This document shows positions 1 through 11,994 of a stretch of DNA of 64,000 nt, in pieces. Position 1 is the first letter of the stretch; each line of letters begins with the position of its first letter. The DNA comes from Chaunax sp. Z400 (Eukaryota > Chordata > Actinopteri > Lophiiformes > Chaunacidae). The stretch is taken from positions 30,216,334 to 30,280,333 of the forward strand of contig CM075186.1 in NCBI GenBank assembly GCA_037577475.1. The letters run 5' to 3'. The position numbers and the translations under genes are program-made. A model generated the notes under the pieces. It was not told where the DNA came from and did no database searches. It saw only the letters and a program-made list of their open reading frames with translations.

Positions 1-118
1 TCTACTCTCAATTTTACACTTCAGAACCCAAAAAAGGTCCAAACATGGACACGTTTCTCAGTAGCAGAACTATTGATGAACAAATAAAGTAAAGTGAGAA
101 CAACAAATTACCTGATGA
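1..118. other. unique left-edge sequence
   Basis: Short non-repetitive stretch before the first minisatellite. No exon, promoter motif or RNA gene was recognised. Confidence 0.5.
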
Positions 119-3100
119 GAATGATGTCAGTCTGTGTGTAGTGCTGTCAGTCTGTGTGTAAGTGATGTCAGTCTGTGTGTAGTGATGTCAGTCTGTGTGT
201 AGTGATGTCAGTCTGTGTGTAGTGATGTCAGTCTGTGTGTGTCAGTCTGTGTGTAGTGATGTCAGTCTGTTTGATGTCAGTCTGTGTGTAGTGATGTCAG
301 TCTGTGTGTGTCAGTCTGTGTGTAGTGATGTCAGTCTGTGTGTGTCAGTCTGTGTGTAGTGATGTCAGTCTGTGTGTGTCAGTCTGTGTGTAGTGATGTC
401 AGTCTGTGTGTGTCAGTCTGTGTGTAGTGATGTCAGTCTGTTTGTGTCAGTCTGTGTGTAGTGATGTCAGTCTGTTTGATGTCAGTCTGTGTGTAGTGAT
501 GTCAGTCTGTGTGTGTCAGTCTGTGTGTAGTGATGTCAGTCTGTTTGATGTCAGTCTCTGTGTAGTGATGTCAGTCTGTGTGTGTCAGTCTGTGTGTAGT
601 GATGTCAGTCTGTGTGTGTCAGTCTGTGTGTGTCAGTCTGTGTGTGTCAGTCTGTGTGTCAGTCTGTGTGTCAGTCTGTGTGTGTTAGTCTGTGTGTAGT
701 GCTGTCAGTCTGTGTGTGTCAGTCTGCATGTAGTGCTGTCAGTCTGTGTGTAGTGCTGTCAGTCTGTGTGTGTCAGTCTGTGTGTGTCAGTCTGTGTGTG
801 TCAGTCTGTGTGTAGTGATGTCAGTCTGTGTGTAGTGATGTCAGTCTGTGTGTAGTGATGTCAGTCTGTGTGTAGTGATGTCAGTCTGTGTGTGTCAGTC
901 TGTGTGTAGTGATGTCAGTCTGTTTGATGTCAGTCTGTGTGTAGTGATGTCAGTCTGTGTGTAGTGATGTCAGTCTGTGTGTAGTGATGTCAGTCTGTGT
1001 GTGTCAGTCTGTGTGTAGTGATGTCAGTCTGTGTGTGTCAGTCTGTGTGTAGTGATGTCAGTCTGTTTGATGTCAGTCTGTGTGTAGTGATGTCAGTCTG
1101 TGTGTGTCAGTCTGTGTGTAGTGATGTCAGTCTGTGTGTGTCAGTCTGTGTGTAGTGATGTCAGTCTGTGTGTGTCAGTCTGTGTGTAGTGATGTCAGTC
1201 TGTGTGTGTCAGTCTGTGTGTAGTGATGTCAGTCTGTGTGTGTCAGTCTGTGTGTAGTGATGTCAGTCTGTTTGTGTCAGTCTGTGTGTAGTGATGTCAG
1301 TCTGTGTGTGTCAGTCTGTGTGTAGTGATGTCAGTCTGTTTGATGTCAGTCTGTGTGTAGTGATGTCAGTCTGTGTGTGTCAGTCTGTGTGTAGTGCTGT
1401 CAGTCTGTGTGTAGTGCTGTCAGTCTGTGTGTAGTGATGTCAGTCTGTGTATGTCAGTCTGTGTGTGTCAGTCTGTGTGTAGTGCTGTCAGTCTGTGTGT
1501 GTCAGTCTGTGTGTAGTGCTGTCAGTCTGTGTGTAGTGATGTCAGTCTGTGTGTAGTAATGTCAGTCTGTGTGTGTCAGTCTGTGTGTAGTGATGTCAGT
1601 CTTTGTGTAGTGCTGTCAGTCTGTGTGTAGTGATGTCAGTCTCTTTGATGTCAGTCTGTGTGTAGTGATGTCAGTCTGTGTGTGTCAGTCTGTGTGTAGT
1701 GCTGTCAGTCTGTGTGTAGTGATGTCAGTCTGTGTGTGTCAGTCTGTGTGTACTGCTGTCAGTCTGTGTGTGTCAGTCTGTGTGTAGTGCTGTCAGTCTG
1801 TGTGTAGTGCTGTCAGTCTGTGTGTAGTGCTGTCAGTCTGTGTGTAGTGCTGTCAGTCTGTGTGTAGTGCTGTCAGTCTGTGTGTGTCAGTCTGTGTGTG
1901 TGTGTCAGTCTGTGTGTGTCAGTCTGTGTGTGTCAGTCTGTGTGTGTCAGTCTGTAGGTAGTGATGTCAGTCTGTGTGTGGCAGTCTGTGTGTAGTGATG
2001 TCAGTCTGTGTGAAGTGATGTCAGTCTGTGTGAAGTGATGTCAGTCTGTGTGAAGTGATGTCAGTCTGTGTGAAGTGATGTCAGTCTGTGTGAAGTGATG
2101 TCAGCCTGTGCGAACTGATGTCAGTCTGTGTGTGTCAGTCTGTGTGTAGTGATGTCAGTCTGTGTGAAGTGATGACAGCCTGTGCGAACTGATGTCAGTC
2201 TGTGTGTAGTGATGTCAGTCTGTGTGTCGTCAGTCTGTGTGAAGTGATGTAAGTCTGTGTGTGTCAGTCTGTGTGTAGTGTTGTCGGTCTGTGTGTGTCA
2301 GTCTGTGTGTAGTGTTGTCGGTTTGTGTGTGTCAGTCTGTGTGTCGTGAGTCTGTGTGTAGTGACGTCAGTCTGTGTGTAGTGACGTCAGTCTGTGTGTA
2401 GTGACGTCAGTCTGTGTGTAGTGATGCGGTCTGTGGGTGTCAGTCTGTGTGTAGTGATGTCAGTCTGTGTGTCGTCAGTCTGTGTGTAGTGATGTCAGTC
2501 TGTGTGTAGTGACGTCAGTCTGTGTGTAGTGACGTCAGTCTGTGTGTAGTGATGTCAGTCTTTGTGTGTCAGTCTGTGTGTCAGTATGTGTAGTGACGTC
2601 AGTCTGTGTGCATAGTGACGTCAGTCTGTGTGCATAGTGTGCATAGTGACGTCAGTCTGTGTGCATAATGTGTGTAGTGATGTCAGTCTGTGTGCGTAGT
2701 GTGCATAGTGACGTCAGTCTGTGTGCATAGTGTGGGTAGTGATGTCAGTCTGTGTGCATAGTGGCGTCAGTCTGTGTGCATAGTGTGTGTGGTGACGTCA
2801 GTCTGTGTGTGGTAACGTCAGTCTGTCTGTGTGACGTCAGTCTGTGTGTAGTGACGTCAGTCTGTGTGTAGTGATGTCAGTCTGTGTGTGTCAGTCTGTG
2901 TGTCAGTATGTGTAGTAATGTCAGTCTGTGTGCAAAGTGATGTCAGTCTGTGTGCATGGTGACGTCAGTCTGTGTGTAGTGACGTCAGTCTGTGTTCATA
3001 GTGTGTGTAGTGATGTCAGTCTGTGTGTAGTGACGTCAGTCTGTGTGTAGTGACGTCAGTCTGTGTGTAGTGACGTCAGTCTGTGTTCATAGTGTGTGTA

Positions 3101-3385
3101 GTAATGTCAGTCTGTGTGCAAAGTGATGTCAGTCTGTGTGCATAGTGACGTCAGTCTGTGTGTAGTGACGTCAGTCTGCGTGCATAATGTGTGTAGTGAT
3201 GTCAGTCTGTGTGCATAGTGTGCATAGTGACGTCAGTCTGTGTTCATAGTGTGTGTAGTGATGTCAGTCTGTGTGCGTGGTGTGCATAGTGACGTCAGTC
3301 TGTGTGCATAATGTGCGTAGTGATGTCAGTCTGTGTGCGTAGTGTGCATAGTGATGTCAGTCTGTGTGCGTAGTGACGTGAGTTC
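119..3385. repeat. minisatellite array, GTCAGTCTGTGTG core
   Basis: Tandem array of about 3.3 kb built from a core GTCAGTCTGTGTG followed by a variable spacer (TAGTGAT, TAGTGCT, TTGAT, or none), giving interleaved units of about 14 and 20 bases. From roughly 1990 onward the spacer changes to GAAGTGAT, then from about 2350 to TAGTGAC and CATAGTGAC. The last change makes a perfect TGACGTCA palindrome at many unit junctions. The order of variants shows local spread of newer unit types. Open frames of up to 97 residues inside it (Cys-Val-Ser-Leu repeats) are artefacts. Confidence 0.97.
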
Positions 3386-3396
3386 ATGTCCCACAA

Positions 3397-3905
3397 ATGA
3401 AGCTGTTGAACAGAGCAGCTAGCTGTAGCGCAGCAAATGTACAGTTTTGTTTCATTGTGTTAAATAAAACAAGGAATCTCCAAGAACCCAGCAAGAAGAG
3501 CTGTTCTTGTTCCACCACCGCTGTGAAAGGACGTTAACCCCGAGGAAGCTCCACTTCAGCCCTGGAGCAGAGATTATGGCTACTATTAAAAATATTGGCA
3601 CTTATATTAGATAAATTGTCAAATCTAGTTTTCAGTTTTGGATAAATGACCCTGACTTTTCATAAATTTTACTAATTTCCCTTCCAAATTTAAAACTCCT
3701 GATGTTTCCCAGACCTGGATGTTTTAATGTTCTCCCTCACTTTTTCCTGACTAGTATTAGGATGTATATTATTTTTCAATCTTGTCCCAGCAAGTGTGAA
3801 CCCTGAACTATGACTGAAAGGTATTAAATGACAGTTGTAGATTCATCTACATACTTAGCTTGTTGTTTGTATTAATTTGATCTGATAATCTGAGATAAAC
3901 ATGTT
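3397..3905. repeat. dispersed repeat, copy 1 (two blocks A and B)
   Basis: Block A (about 3397-3580) closely matches 51950-52125. Block B (about 3583-3905) closely matches 55575-55900. In this copy the two blocks abut; in the other they are separated by a 3-kb minisatellite. Block B contains the right part of a short TIR element whose intact version is at 55416-55807. Both copies sit beside a long tandem array. No coding capacity was recognised. Confidence 0.8.
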
Positions 3906-4412
3906 ATTTTTTTATATTTTGCTAAGAAGTATAATATGTTGGATTATTTTGATAATTTGTTTTATTTTATAGAATGAATAATTGTATAATTTATGAGAGA
4001 TTTTGAAAGATCAATGAATAATAAATATTCTGTATCTCATGATATTATTTTTCTGATAAAGGCTCATTTATAAATGGAGAATATATATTACATTTTTGCC
4101 CTTCAGAATGCAGCAGATGTCACTAAATCACACCAAACTTTTTCGGGGGAGCATGTCCCCGGTCCCCCTTAGTTGACGCTGCATAACTCAAAATAAATTC
4201 ATCAACTGATGGCATAATTAAGCAAATAAAAAGAAAAAGAAAAAAAAGACCCAATAATAGGCTATTTGTTCAAAACATACATTATTTGACTATTAACATG
4301 GCCGCCAACTGGACACTTTACCACTCCTGTTCATCAGAGCTGAATGCAGAGTGTAGAAAAATGCAAGATGCAAGACATGAATGAATGAAAATAAAGACTG
4401 TCACTGGAAAAT
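3906..4412. other. AT-rich intergenic DNA, no gene seen
   Basis: AT-rich sequence with short homopolymer runs and no convincing exon or conserved peptide. A short stretch around 4137-4170 (GGGGGAGCATGTCCCCGGTC) looks like the end of another transposon, but I could not place it. Confidence 0.5.
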
Positions 4413-4691
4413 AAGCAGCAGGGTTTCCCCTAACATTTTACAGGCCTGACAGGCCTGACAGGCCACCAGGCCAACAACAGGCCAACAACAGGGCAACAAC
4501 AGAAAACCCCATGTTTTTAAAAGGGTTTAAAAACATGTTAAAATGAGGTCATCATATTTATTTGTATTTTTATTGTGGGATGAACATTTAAATCTAAATA
4601 TAAACTGACCCTGTTTACTGTCTGCACTGATACAGACTCACATGTAAAGAAGCAGCAGAGCTCAGGTTTGATAAAAGAAGAGAAACAGAAC

Positions 4692-5277
4692 ATGATGAGA
4701 GGAAGAGGAGGTGATGAAGATGATGAGAGAGGAAGAGGAGGTGATGAAGATGATGAGAGAGGAAGAGCAGGTGATGCAGATGATGAGAGAGGAAGAGCAG
4801 GTGATGCAGATGATGAGAGAGGAAGAGCAGGTGATGAAGATGATGAGAGAGGAAGAGCAGGTGATGAAGATGATGAGAGAGGAAGAGGAGGTGATGAAGA
4901 TGATGAGAGAGGAAGAGCAGGTGATGCAGATGATGAGAGGAAGAGGAGGTGATGAAGATGATGAGAGAGGAAGAGGAGGTGATGAAGATGATGAGAGAGG
5001 AAGAGCAGGTGATGAAGATGATGAGAGAGGAAGAGCAGGTGATGAAGATGATGAGAGAGGAAGAGCAGGTGATGAAGATGATGAGAGAGGAAGAGCAGGT
5101 GATGAAGATGATGAGAGAGGAAGAGCAGGTGATGAAGATGATGAGAGAGGAAGAGCAGGTGATGAAGATGATGAGAGAGGAAGAGGAGGTGATGAAGATG
5201 ATGAGAGAGGAAGAGCAGGTGATGAAGATGAGAGAGGAAGAGCAGGTGATGAAGATGATGAGAGAGGAAGAGCAGGT
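4692..5277. repeat. 30-bp purine-rich tandem array (copy 1)
   Basis: About 19 units of a 30-base purine-rich repeat with core GATGATGAGAGAGGAAGAG, with GAAGAT/GCAGAT and GCAGGT/GGAGGT variants. Because the unit is ten codons long, two + frames stay open, reading Asp-Glu-Asp-Asp-Glu-Arg-Gly-Arg or Met-Lys-Met-Met-Arg-Glu-Glu-Glu. One unit is shortened near 4936 and another near 5228, which shifts the frame between units. The purine strand is the + strand. No evidence for translation. Confidence 0.95.
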
Positions 5278-5301
5278 ACTGTGACCAGTATAGGATCAGC
5301 A

Positions 5302-7345
5302 ACACAAACCTATAGGCTCAAATTAACAACAACAAAAACCTATAGGCTCAAATTAACAACAATACAAACCTATAGACTCATTATAACAACAACACAAACC
5401 TATAGACTCATTATAACAACACAAACCTATAGACTCAATATAACAACAACAACACAAACCTGTAGACTCAATAGAACAACAACACAAACCTATAGACTCA
5501 ATATAACAACAACACAAACCTATAGACTCATTATAACAACACAAACCTATAGACTCAATATAACAACAACACAAACCTGTAGACTCAATAGAACAACAAC
5601 ACAAACCTATAGACTCAATATAACAACAACACAAACCTATAGACTCATTATAACAACACAAACCTATAGACTCAATATAACAACAACACAAACCTGTAGA
5701 CTCAATAGAACAACAACACAAACCTATAGACTCAATATAACAACAACACAAACCTGTAGACTCAATAGAACAACAACACAAACCTGTAGACTCAATATAA
5801 CAACAACACAAACCTATAGGCTCAAATTAACAACAACAAAAACCTATAGGCTCAAATTAACAACAATACAAACCTATAGACTCATTATAACAACAACACA
5901 AACCTATAGACTCATTATAACAACACAAACCTATAGACTCAATATAACAACAACACAAACCTGTAGACTCAATAGAACAACAACATAAACCTATAGACTC
6001 AATATAACAACAACACAAACCTGTAGACTCAATATAACAACAACACAAACCTGTAGACTCAATATAACAACAACACAAACCTATAGACTCATTATAACAA
6101 CAACACAAACCTATAGACTCATTATAACAACACAAACCTATAGACTCAATATAACAACAACACAAACCTGTAGACTCAATAGAACAACAACACAAACCTA
6201 TAGACTCAATATAACAACAACACAAACCTATAGACTCATTATAACAACACAAACCTATAGACTCAATATAACAACAACACAAACCTGTAGACTCAATAGA
6301 ACAACACAAACCTATAGACTCAATATAACAACAACACAAACCTATAGACTCAATATAACAACAACACAAACCTATAGACTCAATAGAACAACAACACAAA
6401 CCTATAGACTCAATATAACAACACAAACCTATAGACTCAATAAAACAACAACACAAACCATAGACTCAATATAACAACAACACAAATCTATAGACTCAAT
6501 ATAACAACAACAACACAAACCTATAGGCTCATTATAACAACAACACAAACCTATAGACTCAATATAACAACAACAACACAAACCTATAGGCTCATTATAA
6601 CAACAACACAAACCTATAGACTCAATATAACAACAACACAAACCTATAGACTCATATAACAACAACACAAACCTATAGACTCATATAACAACAACACAAA
6701 CCTATAGACTCAATATAACAACAACAACACAAACCTATAGGCTCATTATAACAACAACAACACAAACCTATAGGCTCATTATAACAACAACACAAACCTA
6801 TAGGCTCAATATAACAACAACACAAACCTATAGACTCAATATAACAACAACACAAATCTATAGACTCAATATAACAACAACAACACAAACCTATAGGCTC
6901 ATTATAACAACAACACAAACCTATAGACTCAATATAACAACAACAACACAAACCTATAGGCTCATTATAACAACAACACAAACCTATAGACTCAATATAA
7001 CAACAACACAAACCTATAGACTCATATAACAACAACACAAACCTATAGACTCAATATAACAACAACAACACAAACCTATAGGCTCATTATAACAACAACA
7101 ACACAAACCTATAGGCTCATTATAACAACAACACAAACCTATAGGCTCAATATAACAACAACACAAACCTATAGACTCAATATAACAACAACAACACAAA
7201 CCTATAGGCTCATTATAACAACAACACAAACCTATAGGCTCAATATAACAACAACACAAACCTATAGACTCAATATAACAACAACAACACAAACCTATAG
7301 GCTCATTATAACAACAACACAAACCTATAGACTCAATATAACAAA
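5302..7345. repeat. 27/30/33-bp ACAAACCTATAG tandem array (copy 1)
   Basis: About 2 kb of repeats with core ACAAACCTATAGACTCA followed by ATATAACAACAAC or TTATAACAACAAC. Units differ in length by whole AAC triplets (27, 30 or 33 bases). The array starts about 25 bases after the purine array ends. Variants (TATAGG, TGTAGA, AAATTA) are arranged as higher-order blocks; the stretch of about 6430-6700 is nearly repeated at 6700-7040, a recent multi-unit duplication. Cys- and Ile-rich open frames on the minus strand are artefacts. Confidence 0.95.
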
Positions 7346-7787
7346 CCTAGCATTATTATTGTGTGACTATATTATAACACATCTTATGTTTAATTACTGT
7401 TTGAGACAAATTTCTATAATTCAAATCCAAAATGGTACAAACTCAAACACAAAGATGAAATAAATAAGGTGTTTTCTTCATTATTCTGCCCTGAACCCCA
7501 CTAACAAGCTCAGGTTCTGGACCTTGGTATGGGTACCATGGGTTTCTTTAATTTGCTGTAACTTGTTCCAGTCAAGTGTGGTTGTGTGTAATAAATGCAG
7601 GTTAATGAGTCATCATCTCCTTGTGATCAAAAATTTGGTGCGCACATAGTCTGTATCAGCTCTGTCCACCGGGCCTAGAACCATTTCTAGGGGAAACAGT
7701 GAAGCAGAGACAGAGTCTCTCTCTCTCTCTCATGTTGGCTTGCATATCGCTGTTGTTCACCATGATAAAGTCCTTGTAGGTGTAAAG

Positions 7788-9785
7788 TAGGGCTGCAATG
7801 ATTGCTCGAATAACTCGAGTAACTCGATTAGTAAATCCGTTAAAATCCAGACAACTATACAGTGCACTGTGTTTTGCATGGACGGATATTTCTGTGGCAA
7901 AACACTCTTGCTTCCGCTGTTGCTGTAACGTGAACGCCAGGCACAGAATGCAAAATCATGGAGGAAGAGAAAGAAGAAAATAGCAAGGAAGTGTGGGATC
8001 ACTAGCCTACAAGTTGAAATGAAATGAAAAGAAAAAATAGTGCAATGTGTCTGTTGTAAAAAGGAATTTGCTCACCACAATAGCACTTTGTCAATGCTGT
8101 AGCCCCTCAACCGAAGACAGCTCAGTTAGGAAAGCACAAAGCGTGCAGAGCTCTGCATGCCTGCCGAGAATTGCAAGCAAACGACAGGCTATCATTTTCT
8201 TCAAGGGTGTTTATCAATGATGAGAAACGATCTGATGTTTATAGTGAATGATCACTAATATTTTATTAGACTCAGTAAAAGTAGCATGATTTTAAACACA
8301 GGAAGATGACTGACAGGTGTCAAAGATGGGCTGTCAAACTATGAAAACAAAGTATGTGCTGATAAAACCATTTTAATAACTACTATCAGTTTGCTTACAA
8401 GTGTCCAAATTGAGCTGCATGCAATTCTGGGTAGAACTCCGTATAACACAGGACACAACAAGGTAACGTTAACGATATGTTAGCAGTAGCAATTAAAACT
8501 AGAAAGCACTCGGAGAGCCCAGACCTCCGCCAAGGCAGCTCAGTTGGCCCATATTTCCATTACACCCAAAAGCAGTACTTCTATGATAATGTAACCATCA
8601 TAACATTATTTTTGACCCTGAAAACCTAACATGTTGAAATCATCATTAGTTTGAAACTTATTCGACAAAAACACTTGTATGGTCAATTCTTCCTTGGGCC
8701 ACTTCCGACATGTCCTGAAAATTTCATCAAAATCTGTCCATTACTTTTTTTTTATCCTGTTCACAAATCAACAAACCAACCTCCTCCCTTGGCAGACGTA
8801 ATAAATTAATGTGTTTTCTAGTTGAGATTAAAGCAAGTAAAGAATACACTTTAACTATGGCAATATTTAATGGCTAGTTAAAAACATACATCAGGCAGCT
8901 ATTATGTGCCCCTAAATTAGCTACGTTTTGTTCAGGAAAATAATAACCCACAGAAAATAAAATGCTGCAGTCAATAGGTTAGTCTCACACACACACACAC
9001 ACACAAGTACAGAGAAATTTAACGAGATGTATTGACTGGCTTTGTAAAAGCGTTCAGAAGACAAAAGTGATGAAACTGTATGTCTGGTCTTCGTGGGGAG
9101 AAAAGCTCATTAGCTTCCTTTCATTTCTTTTTATCTACAGATGCCATAAAGGCTGATGTTCTGCCTGAGATTTGAAAGTTTTAGTTCTGAACGTTAAGTT
9201 GCACAACTTAAAGGCAGTCTTTATTATTATGCCTGAGTTTTAAGTTGTATGTGCACCTTTTATGAGAAGGTCATTTGAAATCATTTTTAAATTCGTTGTT
9301 TGTTTTTGCACTTCAGAAAAAGTTTTCTTCTTTAAAACCAAGAACAGTGTAATGTAGCACTGAAATGCAGTGTTTATTTATTGAATTTAAAACATACTTT
9401 TCTCTTTAAAACCCAGAATGTAATATACCAGCAGCATTTAGCTACACTTCTTTTGGAAAATATTTTCTTTAGAGAACCAGTTACCAGTTCAATGATGACA
9501 GTTCAGTCAGAAAAAGCTAAGCTGTGGAACGTTAATGTTAGAGCTGTGTTCAGATGAATCAACTCAATTCAAGCAATAAACATGTTGTTTTTCAAAAAGG
9601 GAAACAATTAGTTGTTTATTTGAGACCCGTCTTATTTTCTCTTTTTTATATTACTATTGATCTTGAATAAAGGAAATGGGATTTAGAGAAAAAAATTAAA
9701 GAGCATGCAATATTTTCTATTTGATTATTCAATCGCCAGAATAATCGATAGAATACTTGATTACTAAAATAATAGATTACTGTGT
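7788..9785. mobile_element. hAT-like non-autonomous element
   Basis: Starts with TAGGGCTGCAATGATTGC followed by repeated CTCGA/ACTCGAT motifs. It ends near 9785 in a run of TCGATAGAAT and GATTACT motifs that is roughly complementary to the start. GGGCTGCAA followed by ATTACTCGA-type subterminal repeats is a common fish hAT terminus. About 2 kb inside hold no intact transposase. Piece 8500-8800 resembles an RTE-type LINE 3' end (CTCGGAGAGC...CAGACCTCCGCCAAGG; later TCCTGAAAATTTCATCAAAA), suggesting a nested insertion. Exact ends and target duplication were not resolved. Confidence 0.5.
8495..8805. mobile_element. RTE-like LINE 3' fragment
   Basis: Contains CAGACCTCCGCCAAGG and, about 200 bases on, AAATTTCATCAAAATCTGTC and GGCAGACGTAATAA. 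Together these resemble the 3' end of RTE-clade retroelements common in fish. A second, more diverged copy of the same tail motif is at 23700-23850. Non-coding remnant. Confidence 0.45.
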
Positions 9786-10385
9786 AAACCTATCTGGAAA
9801 TAAAATTATTTCTGATTCTGATTTTTGATTATTGTTTTTTTTAGTTCCCTTAAAAACATTTGAGTGGTTTTCATTTGTTGAAGACATTAGTTCTCACTAG
9901 ACATTGATTTCAGTCAATTATTAAATTATGAAGCACAGTCCCAACTAACATGACCATGACACTGGCTGTGACTGCTCAAACAGGTGAAACACTACTGACT
10001 GACACACAGTACTACTGTATGTGATGCTGAACGATGGGTTGGGGGCTGTTGTCAAATTTACAGCAAAAGCCAGATCCCAAATCCCTCCCAGCAGACTCCA
10101 CCTCTTCATCCAGTTTCATTCTCCCCTCATTGCTTCATGACACCACAGCAGAGGTTACTGAAACAATGTCACACATTTGAATGGCTGTTATGTTGCAATA
10201 AACTCTCTGCAAATAAGCCAGATAATAGTCAATGAAGGGTTTGTAGTAGAGGTAGCCTCAACCTTGGACTCTTTGCTAGAGGAAGTATTTACGACCAAGG
10301 TTATCAAGTACCAACCGCTGCTTAGTGTCATTTCACAGCTTGATTATAGCTGCAGGCCAAGGTGAATGTCTGCTCTCTGACCAAC
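9786..10385. other. intergenic DNA, no gene seen
   Basis: AT-rich sequence opening with a CTGATT-type LINE/SINE tail (9800-9830). A 62-residue open frame at 10177-10365 has no recognised similarity and no splice context. I see nothing functional. Confidence 0.4.
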
Positions 10386-10735
10386 TCTGAAAAACTTGTG
10401 CGTTCACACGACAACGTTTTGAAAACGATCCCTGTTCACACGACAACACAAATACGACTGGAAACGCTGTAGTATGTATGCCAGGGCAGTAGGTGATGGT
10501 GTAACTTTTCAAAATCAACACCACTAAATAAGATAATGTGCCTGTGTAAAACATGATGATGTACACCATAGTGAGTTAACATACACATGGCATCTGTTTT
10601 ATTTAATAATGAGAGGGAAATATGAGTGTTAATTATAACAAAATGTACTTAATGTGTCTCATTTATAGTAGTTAAAATGTGTGTTGTTTAACTGATGTGT
10701 GACTGTTTAATTTAAGATGTGCTTAAGTTCTCAAA
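10386..10735. mobile_element. hAT-like fragment plus dispersed repeat
   Basis: Piece 10400-10480 has repeated GTTCACACGACAAC and AAACGAT motifs typical of a fish hAT family terminus. Piece 10580-10735 (AATGAGAGGGAAATATGAGT and following) is closely matched at 32480-32640, so it belongs to a dispersed family present twice here. No transposase frame. Confidence 0.5.
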
Positions 10736-10746
10736 TAAAAATATGA

Positions 10747-10771
10747 ATATATATATATATATATATATACA

Positions 10772-10842
<71 letters not shown>

Positions 10843-10855
10843 TATATACACTGTG
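10747..10855. repeat. compound (TA)n(TG)n(TA)n microsatellite
   Basis: TA dinucleotides, then about 30 TG dinucleotides, then TATATGTATATATACA. Alternating purine-pyrimidine sequence of this length can adopt Z-DNA. Confidence 0.97.
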
Positions 10856-10859
10856 ATTT

Positions 10860-11954
10860 AAAATGAATGATTACAGATAACTTGGCATCCATTCAGTACA
10901 TGTGACAGAGTATACTGGGCCATTTTAAGTCAGCGTTGGGCCAATTGATGTCCCTATAGTTCTGGTGTCTGGTCTTTTTTTCATTTGAGACTCAAAAGTC
11001 CTTGTTACAAGATACATAGCCTGTGTTTACAAGTTGCAGTATATCAACCAAAGAGTGATGATCCCTGTTAAGTTTAATCTAAATCAATTTGAAAGAACAA
11101 AGAAAACTGTAAAGACATAAGACAAAACACCCATAATAAAATGCTAATTGTGTAGGAGTAATGTGTTTTCTCTTGAACCTCTGACTCAGAGGCTTCAAAG
11201 TGGCCACAAAGTGTTGATGGAAGAGTAAAACTATACATTTGTTCTGAAGATGGAATGAGAGGAATGTTACTATCAATAATGGCGGTCAGGCTAATGAGCA
11301 TGTGAGTTTTTCTGTCTGAAATTCAAACATTAATCTAAATAAAGTTCTCAACGTCCAAATAGAAAACATTAAGCATAGCTTCCTCTGAACAAACAGGCTA
11401 ATGGATAAAATGGCTGACCATCAGCAGCTCTCAGGGCCTGCTACCAGCAGAGCCAAGAAGCACTTCTGTCAGAAGCATAACTCTGCCTGCAGTGTGATCA
11501 ATACCAATCTACTGAACCACAATGTGAACATATTAATATAGTGAATGTAAAGTCAAGAGCAGCTCATCAAGACAGGCACCAGATTGATCCTGAAGAACAT
11601 GCTGCTATTCTGTTGAAGGTTCCATGACTTGTGATGCTGCTGTAATGTTTTATCTCCACTAGAACATGAGATAACTTCCAGTTGAACAATGATCAGCTGC
11701 TGCACAGTGTTGTTTCATGGTAACTGTGCCACCAGTGGCCATTTGATTCTCTCTGGTTCATTTTTCAGTTGATTCATTTTTGACTACTCATTATTAAACA
11801 TTCTGATATTGTAACTTGTAGAGTCGATGACAGACTGTCAGTACCTGGAAATGCATTTAGAAAGAACATTAAAACAGTGACTGACTGATTAGTGAACACT
11901 GCTAACACATGAGAGGACACACAAAGCCTGGGCCTCTCTCTCTCTCTCTCTCTC

Positions 11955-11994
<40 letters not shown>

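Larger units (their letters stand above)
4419..7701. mobile_element. non-autonomous hAT-like element carrying two tandem arrays
   Basis: The left end CAGGGTTTCCCC (4419-4430) is an imperfect inverted match to the right end GGGGAAACAGTG (7690-7701; its reverse complement is CACTGTTTCCCC). The 6 bases AAGCAG directly abut both ends (4413-4418 and 7702-7707), as expected for a target-site duplication. The termini resemble the CAG-starting ends of fish hAT elements. The interior is dominated by two tandem arrays and encodes no recognisable transposase. A related copy without the left end lies at about 18641-22101. The hAT assignment is inference from termini; inverted ends and flanking repeat are directly visible. 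Confidence 0.65.

Noticed and set aside
4538..5305. 255-residue minus-strand frame (Leu-Phe-Leu-Ser-His-His repeats)
   Set aside because: Reverse complement of the 30-bp purine array; a period of ten codons keeps all frames open.
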